A DNA stretch of 64,000 bases from JBOGXA01 sp050694175 (GTDB taxonomy: Bacteria > Actinomycetota > CADDZG01 > WHSQ01). Below the pieces are notes generated by a model. That model did no database searches and was not told where the DNA came from. It worked only from the letters and a program-made list of their open reading frames with translations. The translations under genes were made by a program, and so were the position numbers. Shown piece after piece: positions 23,595-31,796 of this stretch. Within the stretch, counting starts at the first letter, position 1, and each line of letters opens with the position of its first letter. The stretch is from positions 62,001 to 126,000 of the forward strand of contig JBOGXA010000006.1 of the NCBI GenBank assembly GCA_050694175.1, written 5' to 3'.

Positions 23595-24401
23595 TCACAG
23601 AAGGACGTAGAACACCACGCCCGCGACCAGGCAGTACGCCGCGAACGGATACAGGTTGTTGGATCTCAGGTACTTGATCAGAGCGAAGATCGCCGCGTAC
23701 GAGGTGACCAGCGAGGCGGCGAATCCTGCGAACCCTGCCCCCAGGCCGGGGGACGCTCCCGACAGTTCGGGCACCTTCACGAGCGCGGCGCCGGCGAGCG
23801 CGGGGATCGCGAGCAAGAAGGCGAAGCGGGCCGCGTCGTCGCGGGCGACTCCGAGGGCCAGCCCGACCCCGATGGTCGCGCCCGAGCGGGAGATTCCGGG
23901 GAGGATCGATACCGCCTGGGCGATGCCGATGAGGCCGGCGTCGGCCGGGTTGAGGTCGCCCATCCCCCGCAGGCGCCGGCCCTCCTGCGCGGTCCTGTGT
24001 TCGTGGTGGGCGAGGAAGCGCTCGGCCGCCACCAGGATCGCCGCGGTGATCAGCAACTGCAGGGCAGCCGCCTTGGCGTCGGTAAAGGACTCCTCGAAGT
24101 AGTCGCCCCACAGGACGCCGGCGAGGGCCGCCGGGACGGTCCCCACGGCGAGCAATACGACGAGCTTGCGAGCGGCCGGATCGTTCGCTGCCGCCCCTCG
24201 CGCCAGGTCCACCAGATCCCCCGAGAAGTAGACGACCAGGGCGAGCAGCGACGCGACGTGGAGCCACACGTCGAAGGCGAGCCCCGGCTCGGCCCAGCCA
24301 AGCAGTTCGGGGACCACCACCAGATGGCCCGACGAGGAGATCGGGATGAACTCGGTGAGGCCCTGGACGGAACCGAGGGCTATGGCTTCGAGGAGGGACA
24401 C
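23595..24401 (-). CDS. uppP: Undecaprenyl-diphosphatase
   Basis: A 268-residue polytopic membrane protein with both family motifs: Q-G-L-T-E-F-I-P-I-S-S-S-G-H-L near the N-terminus and I-S-R-S-G-A-T-I-G in the middle. It dephosphorylates undecaprenyl pyrophosphate, recycling the lipid carrier for peptidoglycan synthesis and giving some bacitracin resistance. It converges on tldE with 9 bases between the stops. A tandem palindromic repeat lies upstream of its start. Confidence 0.92.
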   Translation of the reverse strand: MSLLEAIALGSVQGLTEFIPISSSGHLVVVPELLGWAEPGLAFDVWLHVASLLALVVYFSGDLVDLARGAAANDPAARKLVVLLAVGTVPAALAGVLWGDYFEESFTDAKAAALQLLITAAILVAAERFLAHHEHRTAQEGRRLRGMGDLNPADAGLIGIAQAVSILPGISRSGATIGVGLALGVARDDAARFAFLLAIPALAGAALVKVPELSGASPGLGAGFAGFAASLVTSYAAIFALIKYLRSNNLYPFAAYCLVAGVVFYVLL

Positions 24402-24433
24402 GGCGGGGGAGCATATCTTGGCCGCTCACAGGC

Positions 24434-24539
24434 CCCGAGTGGTTGCCAGCGGTCGCCATGCGACCCCAGACAACCACTCACCTCCCACCCGGGCCCGAGT
24501 GGTTGCCAGCGGTCGCCATGCGACCGCGGACAACCGCCC
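24434..24539. repeat. Two tandem palindromic repeats, 60-bp period
   Basis: A 32-base sequence is repeated exactly at 24434-24465 and 24494-24525. Copy 1 folds into a nested hairpin: a perfect 9-bp stem (24437-24445 with 24471-24479) around a 5-bp stem (24451-24455 with 24461-24465). Copy 2 keeps a 7-bp inner stem (24509-24515 with 24521-24527) but has a weaker outer stem. This looks like a REP/BIME-type extragenic element. Confidence 0.85.
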
Positions 24540-24669
24540 ACGCGCGACCTCCAAAAAAACCCAAGAAAAATTTTGCCGGATGGAGAAGGAGATGGGCCCA
24601 GGGGGTCGAATCCTGATCGCAGCGAGTCTCTCCCCTTCGGAGAGAGTTACTCGCCTCAGCCCTTTTCTT

Positions 24670-24698
24670 CGCCGGTGACCCTCCTCAGGTCACCGGCG
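24670..24698. terminator. Strong hairpin, possible terminator
   Basis: Perfect 11-bp stem (24670-24680 with 24688-24698) with a 7-base loop. It lies about 100 bases downstream of the MTA phosphorylase stop on the minus strand, beyond the dispersed repeat, and could end that operon. Confidence 0.6.
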
Positions 24699-24717
24699 CG
24701 CGCCCGGGGCGGCGCCC

Positions 24718-24797
24718 ACCGATGCAAAGGTCGTTCTAATGGACTTTTTCGTCGGCCTGGCGTATGCGAAAGCGGTTAAGAACGGCGTTTTGCCGTG
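24718..24797 (-). repeat. Dispersed intergenic repeat, copy 2
   Basis: Starts right after the MTA phosphorylase stop and runs in the same sense as that gene. The core 24718-24756 matches copy 1 (14948-14986, other strand) at 37 of 39 positions; the remainder up to 24797 is clearly similar with small gaps. Confidence 0.75.
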
Positions 24798-24798
24798 G

Positions 24799-25599
24799 CT
24801 ACGGCTCGAACCTGGCCCCTCTCAGCGCCGTGGCACAGGGGCAGGTGCGCTCGGCCGGAATCTTCGGCAGAAGCGAGAAAAGTAGCTGTCGGAGCCGGGC
24901 GTTGTTGGCGTTGAAGACCTCGATCACAGCGTCGTGACTGACCGCTTCCTCCCCGGCCACCCCCACGTCGTAGTCGGTGATCAGCGAGATGTTGACATAG
25001 CAGATCTCGAGTTCGCGAGCGAGATAGGCCTCCGGATACTGGGTCATGTTGATGACCTCCCAACCCATTTGCTGGAACCAGCGGGACTCGGCCCGGGTTG
25101 AGAAACGAGGCCCTTGGACCGTCACCACGGTACCGACGTCGTGGGCGGTGATGCCCTCGTCGTGAGCGGTGTCGAGAGCCAGCCGGCGGAGCTCGGGGCA
25201 ATAGGGGTCGGCGAAGGAGATATGGGTGGTGTCGGGCCCGTCGTAGAAGGTGTCATTGCGTCCGGTCGTCCGATCCACCAATTGATCGCAGATCACGAAG
25301 TCCCCGGGCTTCACCTCTCGTTTGAGAGATCCGGCCGCGCACGGCCCGATGATGCGCTCGACTCCAAGGCCTTTGAGCGCCCACACGTTTGCAAGGAAAT
25401 TGATCTTGTGAGGTGGGAATTGGTGTTTGACGCCGTGGCGGGGCAGGAACGCGACCGGGACGTCACCCACTTGGCCGATGGCGACGGGAGCCGAAGGAGC
25501 TCCGTAAGGCGTGTCGATCTCGATCTCGCGCACGTCGTCGAGAAACGAATAGAAGCCCGAGCCCCCGAAGACACCGATACGCGCAACCGCCTCCGTCAT
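24799..25599 (-). CDS. mtnP: S-methyl-5'-thioadenosine phosphorylase
   Basis: A 266-residue member of the PNP/MTAP family 2. It has G-G-S-G-F-Y-S for phosphate, P-R-H-G, G-P-C-A-A-G-S-L, the substrate motif N-M-T-Q-Y-P-E-A-Y-L-A-R-E-L and T-D-Y-D-V-G. It cleaves 5'-methylthioadenosine (or inosine-type substrates) with phosphate for methionine and purine salvage in the cytoplasm. Some family members prefer methylthioinosine, which sequence alone cannot exclude. Its start overlaps the stop of the zinc-ribbon gene by 4 bases. Confidence 0.88.
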   Translation of the reverse strand: MTEAVARIGVFGGSGFYSFLDDVREIEIDTPYGAPSAPVAIGQVGDVPVAFLPRHGVKHQFPPHKINFLANVWALKGLGVERIIGPCAAGSLKREVKPGDFVICDQLVDRTTGRNDTFYDGPDTTHISFADPYCPELRRLALDTAHDEGITAHDVGTVVTVQGPRFSTRAESRWFQQMGWEVINMTQYPEAYLARELEICYVNISLITDYDVGVAGEEAVSHDAVIEVFNANNARLRQLLFSLLPKIPAERTCPCATALRGARFEP

Positions 25600-25874
25600 G
25601 CTGATTTCTCGGTGCTCGACGTCGGTTTCGTCCCCTTCTTATCGGGTTTGTCCGTCGACTCCTTTTTCTCGGTCGCCTTCTTCGCGGCAGCCGATCCCGT
25701 CCGGCCGTCCGTGGCGTAGAAGCCCGAGCCCTTGAACACGATCCCAACCGGGGAGTAGAGCTTGCGAAGCCTTCCCCCGCAGAGCGGGCACTCTTCGAGA
25801 GGGGGGTCGTCGAAACTTTGTCGGGCCTCGGTGCGCTCTCCGCACGCCGTACAGGCATACTCGTAGACAGGCAT
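25596..25874 (-). CDS. FmdB-family zinc-ribbon protein
   Basis: A 92-residue protein starting M-P-V-Y-E-Y-A-C. It has two knuckles, C-T-A-C-G and C-P-L-C-G, followed by the family segment G-I-V-F-K-G-S-G-F-Y-A-T-D and a Lys/Ser/Glu-rich tail. FmdB-type proteins are small putative regulatory proteins of unknown mechanism. It is the first gene of a two-gene operon with MTA phosphorylase. Confidence 0.85.
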   Translation of the reverse strand: MPVYEYACTACGERTEARQSFDDPPLEECPLCGGRLRKLYSPVGIVFKGSGFYATDGRTGSAAAKKATEKKESTDKPDKKGTKPTSSTEKSA

Positions 25875-25978
25875 GACGGGGGGATTGTAAGGCCCAGGAT
25901 TTGGTGCGGGGGCCCCGGTAAAGTGAGCGCTGCGCCTCTCCGAGAAAGTGGTAGGGGGAAGCTAACAGGAGACCCATT

Positions 25979-27964
25979 TTGTCTCTGCAGCGACGACTGA
26001 CGGTGTTTTTCATTGTGATCGTGATCATTCCGCTCGCGGTCGCCGGCATTGTCGTGCAAAGAATCGTCGGGCAGGAGATCGCGCGGCGCGCCGAGCTGTC
26101 CCTCGACCCTGCCCTCGAAGCGGCCTCAACGGCCTACGTCGAGCGTGCCGACAGCCTGGAGCTCCGGGTCCGTGAGGCCGCACGCCATCCGGATTTCGGG
26201 CCGGTGCTCGAGCGTGCCGGCAAGGCCTCTCTAAGCGATCTTCTCGCCCAGCTGCGCGCCGATGTCCGGGGCCTCGACTTCCTGATCGTGACCGATTCCT
26301 CCGGGGAAACGGTGGGCAACGATGTTGTCCCCGGGGCATTCCTGGAGGGGTACAGCCCCGCGGGAGTGGCCGAGCTCGCAAGGCCGCCCTCGGGTGGAGC
26401 CCCCTTCATTAATTCCACCGTCACGCTTAGGGGCTCGACAGGCAAGCAATTTGGGCAGCTCGTTGGAGGCTTCTGGCTCGATCGCGACCTCCTCGTCGGG
26501 TACACGCCGGAGATGGTCAACCTCTCGATGGTTGCCGGCGACGAAGTCATTGCCACCACCGCGCCGGTCCGGCGCGTCATCAGCGTGGCGGTTGACTCGG
26601 GGCGTTTCGAGACCGTCCTCGATCAGGAGGTGACGGCAAAGTCTCTGTTCCTGCAAGATGATCTTGCCCTGGTCGCGACGACGCCCCACACTCAGGTCGG
26701 GGGTCTATCGACTCAGGTCGTCCTAGTCGGTCTGTTGCTCCTGGCGGCAATGGGGACCGCAATCATCGGCTATTGGTTGGCCCGGCTGATCACACATCCA
26801 CTCGAGCAGCTTTCCGACGGCGCCCAGGCGATTACAGACGGGAACTTCGATCACCGCATCCCCGTGCGTTCACATGACGAGGTGGGCCGAGTAGCAATCG
26901 CGTTCAACGAGATGACGGCCAGACTACGCGAGACCATCAACGAGCTCTCGTCGTCCCGCAACCAGTTGGAGCGGGCCGTGCGCCGAGTGGGAGAAACCCT
27001 GCGTTCCACGCACGACATGAAGCAGATGCTGGAGTCGATTGTGAATACCGCGGCCGATGCTGTGCGAGCCGATGCCGCCGTGCTGTGGATGTTCACCGCC
27101 ACCCGAGAGAGCGTCTATCCGGCGATCATCCGCGGGGTCGTCGGAGGCTCGATGGAGTCGATCAGAGTCGGTGACGGGATCGCGGGCCAGGTGGCCGAGC
27201 GCGGGAATTCCATCGTCCTACCTTCGGACGACATTGCGCCGAGGCGGGCGCGCGGCGAGCCGGATTTTCCCGTGGCCGCGGCCATACCTCTCTACAGCCA
27301 GGCGCGCCTCATGGGGGTCATGACGATCTATCGGAAGGATCCGGAGGACACGCTCACGCGGTCGGATGTCGACACAATGATCTTCCTCGCCGAGCAGGGA
27401 GGCGTGGCTATCGAGAACGTCCTCTTGCACGAGGACGCCCAACGGCTGTCTCTTACGGACGGCCTCACCGGAGTCTGGAACCGTCGTTACTTCCAGATGC
27501 AGTTCCGGCAGATCCTTGCCACGGCCAGCCGTTTCGACAGACCGTTCAGCATCATGATGCTGGACCTCGATCACTTCAAGAGAGTGAACGACACGCACGG
27601 TCACCAGCGCGGCGATGCGATCCTCGTGGAATTTTCGCAGCGCGTGAGCGGAGCTCTTCGTGAGATCGACACCTTTGCCCGCTACGGCGGCGAGGAGTTC
27701 ATATGTCTTTTGGCCGAGACGGGACTCGGGGGCGCGGCCACAACGGCGGAGAAGATCCGCGAGGTGATCAAGTCCAAGCCGTTCGGGGGCATGGGTGATG
27801 AGCCGATCAGTCTGACGGTATCGATCGGTGTTGCGTCGTACCCCGAACACGGCGACTCTTTCCGAGGATTGGTGGAAGCTGCCGACCAGGCCCTCTACCG
27901 CGCCAAGCAAGAGGGCCGGGATCGCGTGCGCACCGCCGGCAGCCAGCTCAAGCTGGCAACGTAG
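25979..27964 (+). CDS. Membrane-bound diguanylate cyclase (HAMP-GAF-GGDEF)
   Basis: A 661-residue protein from a TTG start with AGGAGA upstream. A membrane helix (about 8-28), an extracytoplasmic dCache-like region (30-240) and a second helix (245-268) are followed by HAMP (269-325), GAF (345-485) and GGDEF (500-655) domains. The G-G-E-E-F active site, L-D-L-D-H-F-K and Y-P-E-H-G-D motifs are intact, so it should make c-di-GMP in response to an external and a cytoplasmic signal. No EAL domain is present. Confidence 0.88.
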   Translation: MSLQRRLTVFFIVIVIIPLAVAGIVVQRIVGQEIARRAELSLDPALEAASTAYVERADSLELRVREAARHPDFGPVLERAGKASLSDLLAQLRADVRGLDFLIVTDSSGETVGNDVVPGAFLEGYSPAGVAELARPPSGGAPFINSTVTLRGSTGKQFGQLVGGFWLDRDLLVGYTPEMVNLSMVAGDEVIATTAPVRRVISVAVDSGRFETVLDQEVTAKSLFLQDDLALVATTPHTQVGGLSTQVVLVGLLLLAAMGTAIIGYWLARLITHPLEQLSDGAQAITDGNFDHRIPVRSHDEVGRVAIAFNEMTARLRETINELSSSRNQLERAVRRVGETLRSTHDMKQMLESIVNTAADAVRADAAVLWMFTATRESVYPAIIRGVVGGSMESIRVGDGIAGQVAERGNSIVLPSDDIAPRRARGEPDFPVAAAIPLYSQARLMGVMTIYRKDPEDTLTRSDVDTMIFLAEQGGVAIENVLLHEDAQRLSLTDGLTGVWNRRYFQMQFRQILATASRFDRPFSIMMLDLDHFKRVNDTHGHQRGDAILVEFSQRVSGALREIDTFARYGGEEFICLLAETGLGGAATTAEKIREVIKSKPFGGMGDEPISLTVSIGVASYPEHGDSFRGLVEAADQALYRAKQEGRDRVRTAGSQLKLAT

Positions 27965-28027
27965 ACTGCTGCTCCAGGAACTGCCGCCCGTACGGCTCTC
28001 GGAGCGACCCGGAGGTTCAGCTCTCGA

Positions 28028-28921
28028 ATGAAAGTGCGCAAGGCGATCATTCCGGCGGCCGGGCTCGGCACGCGCTTCCTACCGGCCAGCAAGGCCGTCC
28101 CCAAAGAGATGATCCCGGTCGTCGACAAACCGGGCATCCAGTACACGATCGAGGAAGCGGCGCGCGCGGGAATCACAGACATCCTTCTCATCTCGAGCGC
28201 GGGGAAGTCTGCAATGGAGAACCACTTCGATCGATCGCTGGACCTCGAGTGGCGGCTCGAGCGTGCGGGCAAGACGGACGAACTCGAGACCGTCCGAAAG
28301 CTGACCGAGCTGGCGAACGTGCACTCCGTGCGCCAGAGGGAACCGCTCGGTTTCGGACATGCGGTGCTGATGGGGCGACCACATGTCGGCAACGAGCCCT
28401 TCGCGGTAATGGTTCCGGACGAGATCGCTCCCGAATTATCGGGAGGGAAACCCTCGTTGCTGGCGCGCATGATCGAGATTTTCGAGGAGAAGCAAGCAAG
28501 CGTTCTACTGGTTCAGGAGGTGCCCCATGAGAGCATCTCTGCTTACGGCGCGATCAAGCCCGATTTCGAATCGGACGACCTCGCACGAATCGTCGACATC
28601 GTAGAGAAGCCGGCCCCCGACGACGCCCCGTCCGATCTCGGCGCACGCGGCCGCTACGTGTTCACTCCCGAGATCTTCGATGCCATTGAACGAACAGAGC
28701 CGGGGGTGGGAAACGAGATCCAACTCACCGACGCAATCAGGCAACTGTTGAGCGAGCAGGATGTCTTCGCCTACGTGTATCCGGGCCGCCTGTTCGACGT
28801 CGGAAACAAGGTGGACTACCTGCGGGCAACAGTTGAGCTCGCGCTCGACAGGGAAGACCTGTCGGAACCCTTTGGAGAGTTCATCCGCGATGTTGCGAAG
28901 CGGCTAGATGCTGACGGTTGA
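28028..28921 (+). CDS. galU: UTP-glucose-1-phosphate uridylyltransferase
   Basis: A 297-residue protein with the nucleotidyltransferase motif A-A-G-L-G-T-R-F-L-P-A-S-K-A-V-P-K-E-M and the family segments E-K-P-A-P and F-D-V-G-N-K-V-D-Y. It makes UDP-glucose for cell-wall glycans and polysaccharides. It overlaps moeA by 14 bases, so both are co-transcribed. Confidence 0.93.
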   Translation: MKVRKAIIPAAGLGTRFLPASKAVPKEMIPVVDKPGIQYTIEEAARAGITDILLISSAGKSAMENHFDRSLDLEWRLERAGKTDELETVRKLTELANVHSVRQREPLGFGHAVLMGRPHVGNEPFAVMVPDEIAPELSGGKPSLLARMIEIFEEKQASVLLVQEVPHESISAYGAIKPDFESDDLARIVDIVEKPAPDDAPSDLGARGRYVFTPEIFDAIERTEPGVGNEIQLTDAIRQLLSEQDVFAYVYPGRLFDVGNKVDYLRATVELALDREDLSEPFGEFIRDVAKRLDADG

Positions 28922-30137
28922 AGAAGCTCGCAAGAGAGTCCTCGATGCCGTCCACCCTCTAGCCGTCGAGGACGCCTTGATCTCCGATGCGCTCTGGAGC
29001 GTGCTCGCGCGCGATCAGCATGCGCCTCACCCCCTTCCCCGCTTCGACAACTCGGCGATGGACGGGTTCGCGGTGCGCGGCGCGGATGCTGCCGGCGCGT
29101 CGGAGACCAGCCCCGTGCGGCTCGATGTCGTGGGAGAAGTGCGGGCCGGCGACCCCGGCGACGCGCGTGTGGAGGATGGCACTGCGGTGCGGATCATGAC
29201 GGGTGGCGCGCTGCCACCGGGTGCCGACGCGATCGCTCCGATCGAGGAGGTCGAGGAGTCGAGAAACGAGGTCGTCGTCATGGCTCCGACCCCCGCAGGC
29301 CGGCACGTCCGGCCGGCCGGCGACGACATCGCCGCAGGCGATCTCCTGGTCGCGGCCGGAACGGAGCTCGGTCCGGGTGAGATCGCGCTGCTCGCAAGCA
29401 TGGGGTTGTCCCCGGTCCCGGTGCGGGGGTCTCCCAAGGTGGCCGTCCTCGTCACGGGTGACGAGCTCGTCGACCCCGAAGCCGTTCCGGGTCCCGGTCA
29501 GATCAGGGACTCGAACTCCGTGGCCCTGCGCGCCCTCGTCGCCGAAGCGGGGGCCCGCGTCGCATTCTTCGAGCGCGTCCCCGACGAGCGGCTCGCGACG
29601 CTCGAGGCGTTCAAACGCGCCGCCGACCTCGCCGATCTCGTCCTGTCTTCGGGCGGAGTCGCGGTCGGCAAGTACGACTTCGTGAAGGACGTGATCGAGG
29701 AGCTGGGTCACATCGACTTGTGGCGGGTCGCCATGCAACCGGGTAAGCCGGTGGTCCTGGGCGAGGTGGGCTCCACCACCTTCCTCGGTTTGCCCGGCAA
29801 CCCGGTTTCAATCCACGTCGGCTTCGAGCAGTTCGTTCGGCCCGCCATCCGCAAGATGCGCGGGTGCCGGTCGCTTCTGCGCCCGACTCTGCGTGCGACC
29901 CTCACGGCCCCGATCGAAAAGCACCCCGGGCGCCTTCATTTCGTGCGCGTGCGTCTGCGCGCAGACGGCGAGGAGTGGCGAGCGACACCCACCGGGCCGC
30001 AAGGCTCGCATATCCAGTCGAGCCTGGTCGACTGCCACGGGGTTGCGCGCTTCGGCATCGACGAGTCGCATCTCGACGTCGGTGATCCGGTGGTCGTGGA
30101 CGTGTGGCGGCTGCCCGACGCGGAGGAGACAGGATGA
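28908..30137 (+). CDS. moeA: Molybdopterin molybdenumtransferase
   Basis: A 409-residue protein with the MoeA motifs P-x-F-D-N-S-A-M-D-G-F-A-V near 48, I-M-T-G-G-A-L-P-P-G-A-D-A near 100, V-T-G-D-E-L and S-S-G-G-V-A-V-G. It inserts molybdate into adenylated molybdopterin. It lies between galU and moaC with overlaps on both sides. The CoxL-type enzyme at 46721-49102 would use its product. Confidence 0.93.
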   Translation: MLTVEEARKRVLDAVHPLAVEDALISDALWSVLARDQHAPHPLPRFDNSAMDGFAVRGADAAGASETSPVRLDVVGEVRAGDPGDARVEDGTAVRIMTGGALPPGADAIAPIEEVEESRNEVVVMAPTPAGRHVRPAGDDIAAGDLLVAAGTELGPGEIALLASMGLSPVPVRGSPKVAVLVTGDELVDPEAVPGPGQIRDSNSVALRALVAEAGARVAFFERVPDERLATLEAFKRAADLADLVLSSGGVAVGKYDFVKDVIEELGHIDLWRVAMQPGKPVVLGEVGSTTFLGLPGNPVSIHVGFEQFVRPAIRKMRGCRSLLRPTLRATLTAPIEKHPGRLHFVRVRLRADGEEWRATPTGPQGSHIQSSLVDCHGVARFGIDESHLDVGDPVVVDVWRLPDAEETG

Positions 30138-30601
30138 GCGACGCGGTCGACCATCCGGAGGTAGAGGCCCGGATGGTCGACGTCTCTGCCAAGGAGATCA
30201 CCGTGAGAGAGGCGGTGGCCTCGGGACTCGTGCGGATGTCGGCGGCGACGCGCCATCTCGTAATTGAGCGGAACCTCGACAAGGGCGACGCGCTTGCGGT
30301 GGCCCGCGTCGCGGGGATCATGGCCGCCAAGAAGGCCGCCGATCTCATTCCTCTGTGCCATCCGCTGGCGATAAGCGCGGTGGAAGTCGATTTCAGCGCG
30401 CGTGACGAGGGCATCGAGATCACGGCCACGGTCCGAACGGCCGAGCGCACAGGCGTCGAGATGGAGGCGATGACCGCGGTGGCGGTTGCGGCGCTGACCG
30501 TTTACGACATGGTCAAGGGCATCGAGCGGGGGGTCGAAGTCGCCGACATCCGGCTCGAGAAAAAGTCGGGCGGGCGTTCGGGCGAATGGTCCCGAGGCTG
30601 A
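30134..30601 (+). CDS. moaC: Cyclic pyranopterin monophosphate synthase
   Basis: A 155-residue protein from the ATG overlapping the moeA stop (ATGA). It carries M-V-D-V-S-A-K, A-A-K-K-A-A-D-L-I-P-L-C-H-P-L and G-V-E-M-E-A-M-T-A-V, the MoaC active-site segments. It converts the MoaA product to cyclic pyranopterin monophosphate in molybdenum cofactor synthesis. Confidence 0.94.
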   Translation: MSDAVDHPEVEARMVDVSAKEITVREAVASGLVRMSAATRHLVIERNLDKGDALAVARVAGIMAAKKAADLIPLCHPLAISAVEVDFSARDEGIEITATVRTAERTGVEMEAMTAVAVAALTVYDMVKGIERGVEVADIRLEKKSGGRSGEWSRG

Positions 30602-30606
30602 CCAAG

Positions 30607-30657
30607 AGTCGAGCGTTCACCTGACCACGTATGTCGTGGTCAGACGCACGCTCGACT
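30607..30657. terminator. Bidirectional hairpin terminator between moaC and the DUF4177 gene
   Basis: A two-storey hairpin: a 10-bp outer stem (30607-30616 with 30648-30657) and a 9-bp inner stem (30621-30629 with 30635-30643) with a 5-base loop. It ends on the stop codon of the convergent small gene. Confidence 0.8.
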
Positions 30658-30818
30658 TAGCCGTTGGTCTGCTTGGGACGTTTCAGGTACGCCGTGGTAC
30701 CGGTCGCCTGGCTCTCGACGACCTGAACCAGCTCCCACCCTTCTTCGCCCCACTGATTGAGGATTTCCTGCAGGGCATGCGAGATGAGGGGGACGGTTGC
30801 GTATTCCCACTTCTGCAC
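30657..30818 (-). CDS. DUF4177-family small protein
   Basis: A 53-residue protein on the minus strand from a GTG with GGGAGGAG 7 bases upstream. The start Q-K-W-E-Y, then L-N-Q-W-G-E-E-G-W-E-L-V-Q-V-V and the final Y-L-K-R-P-K match the DUF4177 pattern. These small proteins have no established function. Its stop lies on the hairpin that also ends moaC. Confidence 0.85.
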   Translation of the reverse strand: MQKWEYATVPLISHALQEILNQWGEEGWELVQVVESQATGTTAYLKRPKQTNG

Positions 30819-30877
30819 TCCGGCTCCTCCCGGTCGTTGCGACTGTCCGCTGTCGGCAGCGACATAACCTAACCGAC

Positions 30878-31243
30878 GTGGACACGAGCGGCCCGGCCCC
30901 CGGAGTCGTCATCACCGGCCCGGATGGGCGTGTGATCGCCGACCGCGTGCGCTGGGCGCGCACACGGCGGGAACGGATTCGTGGCCTCATCGGGTCGCGT
31001 CCGCTCGAGCCGGCCGAAGCCCTGATTATCGAGTGGGCACGGGGTGTGCACACCTTCAAAATGACCTATGCGATAGACGTCGTCATCTGTGACGCGTCCT
31101 GGGTGGTGAGGCACGTCGTCTGCGGGATGCAGCCAGCACGAATCACCAGGCCGGTGCTACGGGCGCGCTACGTGCTCGAGCTCCCCGAGGGATCCGCGAC
31201 CGAACTCGAGGTCGGGGATCGACTCAGGGTCGGGGCGAGCTAG
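30878..31243 (+). CDS. DUF192-family protein
   Basis: A 121-residue protein from a GTG; the upstream open frame is unlikely. R-x-R-I-R-G-L-I-G, H-T-F-K-M-T-Y-A-I-D-V-V-I-C-D and V-L-E-L-P-E-G show the DUF192 fold. Some members are exported, but no signal is seen here. The function is unknown. It is divergent from the DUF4177 gene and its last bases overlap the convergent gene at 31240. Confidence 0.82.
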   Translation: MDTSGPAPGVVITGPDGRVIADRVRWARTRRERIRGLIGSRPLEPAEALIIEWARGVHTFKMTYAIDVVICDASWVVRHVVCGMQPARITRPVLRARYVLELPEGSATELEVGDRLRVGAS

Positions 31244-31446
31244 CCCGAGAAGCTTTCGTCGTCGAAGCCCGTCATGAATGCCTGGCGCGGAAGGAACAGC
31301 CATATCCCCGCGGCGGCGCCCAGCCTCTCCTCGAGAAATCGCAACGCATCGGCTTGCGGGCCTGCCGTCGATCCGGCCACGCGCAGTCCGCCTCGGCGCT
31401 CGAGTTCCTCCAGCAGGTCCTGCGTCGGGTGTCCCTCTATCTCCAT
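31240..31446 (-). CDS. Small hypothetical protein
   Basis: A 68-residue reading from the ATG at 31446. It has an amphipathic N-terminal half (Q-D-L-L-E-E-L-E-R-R-G-G-L-R-V-A-G), then R-F-L-E-E-R-L-G-A and a hydrophobic G-I-W-L-F-L-P. The open frame extends far upstream, but that part is a shadow of other genes. No ribosome site is evident and no family was recognised. Confidence 0.5.
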   Translation of the reverse strand: MEIEGHPTQDLLEELERRGGLRVAGSTAGPQADALRFLEERLGAAAGIWLFLPRQAFMTGFDDESFSG

Positions 31447-31475
31447 CCCGTGGAGTGTAGTTGCAGGGAACTCCG

Positions 31476-31796
31476 TCAGTCCCCGGGAGACCGGCGCTTC
31501 GTGGGGTGCGCATAGGTGTCGCGCGCGGCGGCAAAGACGGCGGTAGTTGCGCTCAGCAGGAATCCGACCACCGACACGAAAATGACCGCAGTCACGTAGC
31601 GCCCGGTGTTTCCCGGCCAGCCGACGGTCACAAACGCAATCGCCGCCCCGATGCCGACCAGCGAAAAGAGCGCCATGCCTGCGATCGCAAGCCCGTGCAC
31701 AAGGCCGGGCCGCCGTACCTTGGAGACCACCCCCGCATTGTCGGATTCCGGGATGCGAACGACTCGCGCCGGGTCTCGGGTGGGCTTGTCGGTCAC
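31476..31796 (-). CDS. Small two-helix membrane protein
   Basis: A 106-residue protein from a GTG that overlaps the stop of pepA (TGA at 31793-31795). Two membrane helices (about 35-57 and 67-88) are separated by a short W-P-G-N-T-G-R loop; both termini are hydrophilic. Coupling to pepA suggests co-expression. The function is unknown. Confidence 0.65.
   Translation of the reverse strand: MTDKPTRDPARVVRIPESDNAGVVSKVRRPGLVHGLAIAGMALFSLVGIGAAIAFVTVGWPGNTGRYVTAVIFVSVVGFLLSATTAVFAAARDTYAHPTKRRSPGD

Larger units (their letters stand above)
24402..24798. other. Repeat-rich intergenic region between uppP and MTA phosphorylase genes
   Basis: About 400 bases without a convincing gene. From left to right it holds the uppP promoter side, two tandem palindromic repeats, an A-rich stretch (about 24552-24576), a 7-bp hairpin (24627-24633 with 24639-24645), an 11-bp hairpin (24670-24698) and the dispersed repeat copy 2. 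Confidence 0.7.

Noticed and set aside
24434..24539. Tandem 60-bp repeat considered as a CRISPR array.
   Set aside because: Only two units, no cas genes, and the part between repeats is itself partly repeated and palindromic.
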